A stretch of 64,000 nt of DNA, taken from assembly GCA_001302245.1 (NCBI GenBank), contig LGYU01000021.1:1-64000 (forward strand). The letters run 5' to 3'. The stretch's first letter is position 1; each line of letters starts with the position of its first letter. The translations under genes were made by a program, and so were the position numbers. The notes under the pieces are model-generated. The model made no database searches. It was given only the letters and a program-made list of their open reading frames with translations, and was not told where the DNA came from. This document shows positions 58,260 through 64,000 of this stretch, piece by piece. The stretch is from Chitinophagaceae bacterium PMP191F. Its GTDB lineage: Bacteria > Bacteroidota > Bacteroidia > Chitinophagales > Chitinophagaceae.

Positions 58260-59537
58260 ATGGAAAAGAATATCCTGCAGCAGGCTACACCTGCACAGCT
58301 TGAAAAGGCGGCAGCAGACAATCATATAGCCTTGTTTGGTGCCAATGCCATTGCCGGTGGCGGCGAAGTGGTACGGGATGGCGATATTGTGTATACGTAT
58401 GCGGGCACTACACAGCATGGTATGCTGGCCTTTCCTGTTGCAACGGAAGCATATATGGCAATTGCCCTGAACCGTATGATGGATTATTACCGCACCCATA
58501 TACCCAATGGCGTAGGATGCTGGTCGCTGGACCCTGCACAACCGCCATCACTTGGTGTGCAGTTGCTGGCAAGAGGATTTCAGCCCGGTTGGCAACCCTG
58601 CTGGATGGCGCTTGACCTGGAAATGATTGATGATTCCTGGAATATACCGGAAGGGCTGGAAGTACAGGCAGAGAACCATACTGATCTTTCAATAGTGAGG
58701 GGATTGCCGAATGCCGGTATTAACAGCGCCTTATCATGGCAATTGTTACAACATAGCCCGGAGCAGGCACAACAGTTTGTTGCCCGGTTGCATGGCAATA
58801 TAGTTGGACATAGCTGTGTACTGTTAAGCACAGGTGAATACGGCGTAGCAGGAATTTATAATGTGGGTGTATTGCCAAAGCAACAGAACCAGGGCATTGG
58901 TAAAGCGGTGGTAATAGCAGCCTGCCGTTATGCAAAGGAAAAAGGATACAGATATGCTGTATTGAACGCAACCGGCAAACGGATGTATGAACAGATCGGT
59001 TTCCGGTATATCAGCCACGGACTTACCTGGTGGCTGATGGGGCGCAGGTACATTACACATCCGCCTTCACCAAACATGGTAGCAATTGCGGAAGCAGTAG
59101 GTTATGGTAATATCGCTGCACTTGAACAATATAAAGCAATACTGGATACAGCAACTATTAATGAACCCTTGTGTAACCGTATGACGTTAATGCAACTGGC
59201 TGTACATTGCAAACAACCCGCATCAGGAGAATGGCTGGTACAACATGGTGCTGTTTATTCTGTACTGGATGCCTGGGACATGGGCTGGCAGCAACGCGCT
59301 GCAATGTTATTGTATCAGCAACCTGCATTGGTGAATGAACGATACGATCATTTTCAATATACCCTGTTGCATATTGCTGCCGACAGGAATGATATCGAAC
59401 TTGCCCGGCTGGCACTGACCGCACATCCTGATCTTACCATTACCGATAATATTTACAAAGGCACGGCACAAGGCTGGGCCGAACACCTGCAGCGCAGGGA
59501 AATTGCTGAACTGATCAGTTCATATACCACACAATAA
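58260..59537 (+). CDS. GNAT acetyltransferase fused to ankyrin-like repeats
   Basis: A 425-residue protein from the ATG at 58260. Residues about 1-130 form an N-terminal domain probably of degenerate GNAT type. About 140-270 form a GNAT domain with GVLPKQQNQGIGKAVVIAAC (acetyl-CoA loop Q-x-x-G-I-G) and MYEQIGFRYIS. Ankyrin-like repeats follow to the end (TLMQLAVHCKQPASGEWLVQHGA; TLLHIAADRNDIELARLAL). The fusion is unusual. The repeats may hold a protein substrate for acetylation. It is a solitary gene with a strong terminator behind it. Confidence 0.85.
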   Translation: MEKNILQQATPAQLEKAAADNHIALFGANAIAGGGEVVRDGDIVYTYAGTTQHGMLAFPVATEAYMAIALNRMMDYYRTHIPNGVGCWSLDPAQPPSLGVQLLARGFQPGWQPCWMALDLEMIDDSWNIPEGLEVQAENHTDLSIVRGLPNAGINSALSWQLLQHSPEQAQQFVARLHGNIVGHSCVLLSTGEYGVAGIYNVGVLPKQQNQGIGKAVVIAACRYAKEKGYRYAVLNATGKRMYEQIGFRYISHGLTWWLMGRRYITHPPSPNMVAIAEAVGYGNIAALEQYKAILDTATINEPLCNRMTLMQLAVHCKQPASGEWLVQHGAVYSVLDAWDMGWQQRAAMLLYQQPALVNERYDHFQYTLLHIAADRNDIELARLALTAHPDLTITDNIYKGTAQGWAEHLQRREIAELISSYTTQ

Positions 59538-59564
59538 AAAAGACACCATCATGGTGTCTTTTTT
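59536..59564. terminator. Bidirectional terminator
   Basis: AAAAAAGACACCAT (59536-59549) and ATGGTGTCTTTTTT (59551-59564) form a near-perfect stem between the convergent GNAT-ankyrin and esterase genes. Confidence 0.9.
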
Positions 59565-59582
59565 ATGATCTTTTTCACCTTA

Positions 59583-60572
59583 TTAGCCAAGATATTTTTT
59601 CAGTTCGGCTGCTGCATGCAGGAACATAGAGCGCGTGGTGGGCAATGCAGCCAGGGCATTCAGTAAACCGAAATCGTGTATCATACCGTTGTAGCGAATG
59701 GTGGTAACAGTTACTCCTGCCTGGTCCAGTTTCCGGCCATAGGCTTCGCCTTCATCACGCAGAATGTCATTTTCAGCTACCTGTATCAATGCGGGCGGCA
59801 GTCCTTTCAATTGTTCTGTAGTAGCCTGCAGGGGAGACAGATAGATCTCTTTACGCTGTTGCGGATCTTTGGTATACTGGTCAAACATCCATTTCATTAC
59901 ATTGGTAGTCAGAAAACGGTCTTCTCCAAATTGTTTGTAGGAATCGTAATCAAACCCTGCATCGGTGACTGGCCATAACAAAACCTGCAGTTTAATGTCC
60001 GGGCCGCCCTGTTCTTTTGCTTTGATAGCGGTTACCGCGGCCATATTGCCACCTACACTGTTGCCCACCACAGCAAGCCGTTTGCTATCTACATTGATCT
60101 CATCTCCGTGTGCTGCCACCCATTTGATAGCTGCATAAATTTCATTGATGGCCTGCGGATAATGTGCTTCGGGTGATGGGGTATAATTTACAAAAACGGC
60201 TGCATAACCGGTTAACACTACCAGGTCGCGCACCATACGTTTGTGTGTAGGATAGTCGCCCAGTATCCATCCGCCGCCATGTATAAATATGAAAACGGGT
60301 ATTTTCCCTTCTGCACCGGCTGGCCTTACAATATTCAGTTTTACAGTAAGACCGTCGGCGGTGATCGTTTTTTCAGATTCATCAATGCCGGAAAGATCTG
60401 TTTTAACACCTGCCTGTGCATCGGTCAGCACCTGTCTGGCTGCTTCTTTGGGAAGTGTTTCCAATGGAGGACCGCCTGCGTTCAATACTTTTAAAAATGC
60501 TTTGGTGCCTGTGTCAATACGGGGATCTTTGTCCCATGGAATAACTGCCGGCGGTGCTGTTGTTGTGCTCAT
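59583..60572 (-). CDS. Alpha/beta hydrolase of the HSL group (esterase)
   Basis: A 329-residue esterase from the Met at 60572 (MSTTTAPPAV); the frame opens at 60620, where it meets the previous gene. It has the oxyanion motif HGGG (98-101) and the nucleophile Ser172 in GNSVGG, followed by the likely Asp and His (NDILRDEGEAYG; GMIHDFG). Probably cytoplasmic ester or lactone hydrolase. It follows the CMD-family gene by 47 bases and may be in one operon with it. Confidence 0.92.
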   Translation of the reverse strand: MSTTTAPPAVIPWDKDPRIDTGTKAFLKVLNAGGPPLETLPKEAARQVLTDAQAGVKTDLSGIDESEKTITADGLTVKLNIVRPAGAEGKIPVFIFIHGGGWILGDYPTHKRMVRDLVVLTGYAAVFVNYTPSPEAHYPQAINEIYAAIKWVAAHGDEINVDSKRLAVVGNSVGGNMAAVTAIKAKEQGGPDIKLQVLLWPVTDAGFDYDSYKQFGEDRFLTTNVMKWMFDQYTKDPQQRKEIYLSPLQATTEQLKGLPPALIQVAENDILRDEGEAYGRKLDQAGVTVTTIRYNGMIHDFGLLNALAALPTTRSMFLHAAAELKKYLG

Positions 60573-60619
60573 GGTTAACAATTTTGTAATAAAAATATTT
60601 TTCGAAATGGCAGGCACCA

Positions 60620-61168
60620 TTATGCCTGTGCTTCCTGCAGGTCGGGGATTGAGGGCCAGTCTACGGGTATCTGGGTTACTCCATGCAGAAAATTGGTGAT
60701 GATCTTGTCGCCAATGATCACAATGGCATCTACGAGGTTTTCCCTGGTGTATCCTGCTGCAAAGAAATTCTCTGTCAGTTCAGTATCGGGTTTACCGCGG
60801 GTTACTACAAAACTTTTGGTAAGCGCAGCGAGGGTGTGTAACTTATTATCGAATGTAATGGATCCGCTGCGTATTTCCAATACCTGTTCATCGCTGAATC
60901 CGTTCAGCTTTGCAATGGTGGTATGGGCCGCCAGACAATAATCACAGTGGTTTACCTGGCTTACTACTAGGTTGATCACTTCTTTTTCTTTCGCTTTCAA
61001 TGAACTGCCTGCACTTTGCAATGCCAGGTAGGTACCCAGTGCGTTTTTTGAGTAGGCCATGGTGGCATACAGGTTGGGTACACGGCCAATGGCTTTCTGC
61101 AGGTTGTCAAATAATACCTGGTTAGTGGGGCTTACTTCTTCTCTGGCAGGAACTGTGAACGTTTGCAT
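60620..61168 (-). CDS. Carboxymuconolactone decarboxylase family (AhpD-like)
   Basis: A 182-residue protein from the Met at 61168 (MQTFTVPARE); the 49-residue extension to 61315 lacks family likeness. The CMD/AhpD redox motif is NHCDYCLAAH (C75, C78, H82). Such proteins are peroxidase-like or disulfide-reducing. It precedes the esterase gene. Confidence 0.9.
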   Translation of the reverse strand: MQTFTVPAREEVSPTNQVLFDNLQKAIGRVPNLYATMAYSKNALGTYLALQSAGSSLKAKEKEVINLVVSQVNHCDYCLAAHTTIAKLNGFSDEQVLEIRSGSITFDNKLHTLAALTKSFVVTRGKPDTELTENFFAAGYTRENLVDAIVIIGDKIITNFLHGVTQIPVDWPSIPDLQEAQA

Positions 61169-61731
61169 ATCATCTGATTTTTTGTTGTTTACTGTTGTTG
61201 TTGACAATGTAAAATTGCATTTGTACGGGCGGCTTACAAATGGACACAATTCCCGAAGAGTTGACGATTTTTCCTTTGGTGTATTAAATAGCCGGTGACG
61301 CATTATAGCCTGCATAGCCAGGGCATCGGCCTGCTGATAAAAATAGTGAGGCAGTATTTTTTACCGGAAGAAATGCCGAACTTTAAATTATATGACAGTT
61401 CTGTGCATCATATTGTTTTTCAGGAAGATATAATCTGCGTTTGGTTGTACTGCTGTTTTCGCTGTTTTCCGGGCCATCAATCTTCTTCTCTCTCTCCGTT
61501 TATAATTCCAGGCTCAGTAATCCCGGGGTAAACCCAGAGTATTCCCGGAGTATCCTGCTACCTGGTTGCAGTCTGATAGCAGTATTGTTTATACAATAAA
61601 TAAGCACGGGTTAATGCATGTTTTAATAAATGTTAAAACAATACCTGTCTGTGCTCATGCAGAGTCTGAGCCTATGGATGGATAATGCGGTTGAATAAAT
61701 ATGCATGATCAGGTGTGGCGCAGGCACTGGC
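61169..61731. other. Gap upstream of the CMD/esterase pair
   Basis: Holds the promoter of the CMD gene, not pinpointed. An exact inverted repeat TGTTTTAA (61619-61626) / TTAAAACA (61633-61640) lies close to the end of the AraC gene and may be its terminator or an operator. No gene is supported here. Confidence 0.45.
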
Positions 61732-62589
61732 TTAGTGCGGATATACCACCTGGCGTTTGAAGTCAGAAGGACTTAGGGTAGTTTGTTTTTTGAAAAAGCG
61801 ACTGAAGTGTGCTGCGTCCTCAAAGCCCAGTTCTGCTGCTATTTCTTTGGCTGATTTGTCTGTATAATGAAACAGTCTTTTAGCTTCCTGGATCAGCCTG
61901 TCGTGGATCACCTGTAAAGGCGATTTGTGATTGTACAGCAGGAACAGGTTGGATAATGTTTTGGGTGCCTTGTTTAAATGAGAGGCATAGAACTGTACCT
62001 GGTGACTGGTTTTATAATGCGTTTCTACCAGCAGGTTGAACTGGCGGATAATATCGGCTTTGCTGCTATCGTTCTGCAACTGGTTGCTGAGGTACTGACT
62101 GCGACCCAGGCGTGTTATTTTGATAATAAGCCGTACCAGCAGGTTGCGTAGCATGCTGCCCTGTATATCGTCTTTATGTTGCAGTTCTTCTTTAAATGTT
62201 TGCTGCAGCTCTGTAAAGCGCTGGTGTTCCTGTTCATCCAGATAAATGAACATCGTTTCTGTTGTTCCCAGGAAAATAAAACCTACACAGCTTACTTCTT
62301 TATCGTTGTCAATAATACAGTAAAAGTCCCTGTTGAACTGCCATGCCACAATATCGCCGGGATTTTCAAAACGGAACGACTGGCTGATCAGCAATGGCAG
62401 AATCTGTTGCGAAGGAAAGTTGTAAGGTACTTCATCAATGATCACCTGTTGATCGGGGCCTTTATTCCAGGCAATGGTAAGATATAACCGGGCACGATCG
62501 CGGGTAAAGAAAAAGCGGTCAAACTGTTCTTCGTTTTCAAAGAACAGCAGCTCCCCGCCGGTTGCAGGGTCTTTGAAATATAACTTCAT
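61732..62589 (-). CDS. AraC-family transcriptional regulator
   Basis: A 285-residue regulator. The N-terminal domain (about 1-150: FENEEQFDRFFFTRDRARLY; SCVGFIFLGTTETMFIYL) is of the Bacteroidota cupin type; the DNA-binding end reads FYASHLNKAPKTLSNLFLLY, IAAELGFEDAAHFSRFFKKQ and SPSDFKRQ. It lies upstream of the CMD/esterase pair on the same strand, with 563 bases between, so it is a likely but unproven regulator of them. Confidence 0.93.
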   Translation of the reverse strand: MKLYFKDPATGGELLFFENEEQFDRFFFTRDRARLYLTIAWNKGPDQQVIIDEVPYNFPSQQILPLLISQSFRFENPGDIVAWQFNRDFYCIIDNDKEVSCVGFIFLGTTETMFIYLDEQEHQRFTELQQTFKEELQHKDDIQGSMLRNLLVRLIIKITRLGRSQYLSNQLQNDSSKADIIRQFNLLVETHYKTSHQVQFYASHLNKAPKTLSNLFLLYNHKSPLQVIHDRLIQEAKRLFHYTDKSAKEIAAELGFEDAAHFSRFFKKQTTLSPSDFKRQVVYPH

Positions 62590-62666
62590 GCATGGTAAAG
62601 ATATGTATCCGATAACATATTAGCAGCTATATTGTTCAGACAGCCTGCGGCAGGTTCTATACATAA

Positions 62667-62697
62667 AGGCGCCATCCTTTTCAGGGGGATGGCGCCT
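62667..62697. terminator. Terminator after the GH35 gene
   Basis: An 11-bp perfect stem AGGCGCCATCC (62667-62677) / GGATGGCGCCT (62687-62697), following the stop of the minus-strand GH35 gene. The T run on that strand is weak. Confidence 0.65.
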
Positions 62698-62726
62698 GAC
62701 CAGCTAATAACTAACACCAGGAAAAA

Positions 62727-64000
62727 TTATTGACGCAGTTCGCTTAAAACCGGTTTTTCAATGCTTTGTAGTTGATTTTGTTCGGGTTTGATCAGTTCCA
62801 GCACAATGATCTCATTGTTGCCTTTCTGCAGCCATTCTGCCGGTACGTACAGGGTTTGCTGCGGACCTATTGACCAGTAGCGGCCTATATTGTGCCCGTT
62901 GATCCATACGCAGCCTTTGCCCCAGTTGCGCATGTCGAGATAAGTGTCGCCTGTTGCTGTAAGCTGAAAAGTACCTTTGCGCAATATGGGTTCTGCTGTG
63001 GCTGTGCTTTTATTGTTGAACGCAATGTTGTCTGTGTTTTCAAATGGCAGCGGATACATATTCCAGCCTGTCAGTTCTTTTCCGTTCAGCAATACTTTAT
63101 TGGTAATGCCTTTTTTGTTCTTCAGCAGGTTTGGGCCAAAATTGATGCGCCCCATATTCTCTACCAGTATGTCAATGGTGGCAGTACCTGCGGGCAACTG
63201 AACAAAGATGCTGTCCTGTTTAAAGCGCCTGTCCAGTATGCCTATTCTTTTACCGTTAACGAATACAATACCATAATCGCGCAGCTCTTTAATGGAGAGC
63301 ATACCGGAAGTACCACCTGGTTGTTGTGTGCGGTATAACATAAAACCATAGGCCTGGCGCAGGTCTTCAAAAGTGAGCGGAGCTGCAGAAGCGTGTGGCT
63401 TTGGCAGTACAGAAAAAATACCTGTTGCCTGGGTGAATTGTATAGAGGGAATGGCGATTGTTTTTTTAGCTGCGGGAACTTCGGGTAACACTTCGCCGGC
63501 CGGCAGGTGTTTACGGATCACATTTCTGAAAGCCATGAATTTTTCAGTGGCATTACCGGCTTCGTCCAGCGGGGCGTCATAATCGTAACTGCTGATCTGC
63601 GGTTCATAAAAACCGGTATCATAACAATTGGCGCCATTCATAAAACCACGGGTGGTACCACCATGAAACATGTACATGTTGATGGAGATACCGGCTCCCA
63701 GTATTTTGTCCAGCTTGCCGGTATAGTCAGCAGCGGGTACGGTATGATGCCTGGTGCCCCACCAGTCGAACCAGGCAGGATACCATTCTGCTATATAGAA
63801 AGGACCTTTGCCGTTGTTGTATTTACGTACCAGTGCTTTTATTTCCTCAGGCTTGTCTACACCATTAACAGCAGGAAATAATCCCGGCAGGTTTCCTTTG
63901 GCTACATCGCGTGCAGGATCGCAGGTATACAGTATGCAATCGAATCCGGCTTCAATAAATAGTTTCCGGTTGATGTCGAGGTACTCCCTGTCATTGGAAT
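62727..64000 (-). CDS. GH35 beta-galactosidase, C-terminal part (5' end off the window)
   Basis: The minus-strand frame is open from 64000 to 62727 (424 codons) with no start, so the gene runs off the right edge. Reading in, SNDREYLDINRK comes just after the expected catalytic acid/base segment (which lies outside). The nucleophile Glu is in FYIAEWYPAWFDWWG, the well-known GH35 run, followed by NMYMFHGGTTRGFMNGAN. The C-terminal jelly-roll domains end at WINGHNIGRYW (near 62890) and VLELIKPE. It should release beta-linked galactose outside the inner membrane. The ATG at 63677 is an internal Met, not the start. Confidence 0.93.
   Translation of the reverse strand, partial: SNDREYLDINRKLFIEAGFDCILYTCDPARDVAKGNLPGLFPAVNGVDKPEEIKALVRKYNNGKGPFYIAEWYPAWFDWWGTRHHTVPAADYTGKLDKILGAGISINMYMFHGGTTRGFMNGANCYDTGFYEPQISSYDYDAPLDEAGNATEKFMAFRNVIRKHLPAGEVLPEVPAAKKTIAIPSIQFTQATGIFSVLPKPHASAAPLTFEDLRQAYGFMLYRTQQPGGTSGMLSIKELRDYGIVFVNGKRIGILDRRFKQDSIFVQLPAGTATIDILVENMGRINFGPNLLKNKKGITNKVLLNGKELTGWNMYPLPFENTDNIAFNNKSTATAEPILRKGTFQLTATGDTYLDMRNWGKGCVWINGHNIGRYWSIGPQQTLYVPAEWLQKGNNEIIVLELIKPEQNQLQSIEKPVLSELRQ

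Noticed and set aside
63675-63677. Met at 63677 as the start of the GH35 gene
   Set aside because: The frame continues upstream through the GH35 nucleophile segment to the window edge, so this Met is internal.

Overview
The window looks like a chromosome segment of a Bacteroidota bacterium, most probably Chitinophagaceae (Chitinophaga/Niastella-like). The evidence is an ECF sigma / FecR / TonB-receptor cluster with STN and CarboxypepD_reg-like N-terminal domains, a YehU/LytTR two-component pair with a TPR sensor, many Bacteroidota-only families (DUF6600, DUF4974, DUF5117/5118, DUF5977-like repeats, DUF6934, PepSY-like secreted proteins), lipoproteins with an early Cys, GH29 and GH35 glycosidases, and -7 boxes matching TAnnTTTG. 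No rRNA, tRNA or CRISPR array was seen.

Layout. (1) 1-13.3 kb: an accessory region, almost all on the minus strand, of short-chain dehydrogenases, an NmrA-like protein, a zinc-independent quinone reductase, DoxX and DUF1569-like proteins, three intact AraC regulators and one HxlR regulator. It is littered with decayed genes: a frameshifted AraC gene, a stop-interrupted ORF, an aldehyde dehydrogenase that lost its middle, and an AraC N-terminal stub. Three of its promoters share the same upstream element at fixed spacing, and the HxlR/SDR divergent promoter carries a perfect 17-bp inverted repeat. (2) 13.6-24.0 kb: secreted or surface proteins with WG, Sel1 and low-complexity segments around a TPR histidine kinase / LytTR pair. 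One part (15.3-18.3 kb) is bounded by ~60-bp inverted repeats and holds a decayed tyrosine recombinase. (3) 24.5-30.2 kb: a complete heavy-metal RND efflux operon (outer membrane factor, lipoprotein adaptor, CzcA/CusA-type pump). (4) 31.0-35.2 kb: a large YD/RHS-like secreted protein with a Cys-rich repeat tail and a small secreted partner.

(5) 35.3-40.1 kb: small envelope proteins and an S41 protease lipoprotein. (6) 40.2-51.9 kb: sigma factor, FecR anti-sigma, STN-type TonB receptor, then a beta-helix lipoprotein (in the place where SusD is usual), a second lipoprotein, a DUF3108 protein, a small cytosolic-looking protein and a zinc metalloprotease; most likely one surface-signalled uptake/processing locus. 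(7) 52-64 kb: GH29 fucosidase, nucleoside deaminase, phytanoyl-CoA dioxygenase with a divergent AraC regulator, GNAT enzymes (one fused to ankyrin-like repeats), an orphan ECF sigma factor, a DUF6934 gene with a 53-codon partner, an esterase/CMD pair, an AraC regulator, and the C-terminal part of a GH35 beta-galactosidase running off the right edge.

The strongest leads for something new are the shared promoter element of region 1, the inverted-repeat-bounded WG/Sel1 cassette, the TonB-receptor/beta-helix-lipoprotein locus, the DUF6934 pair and the GNAT-ankyrin fusion. All functional names come from reading motifs by eye, without database search.
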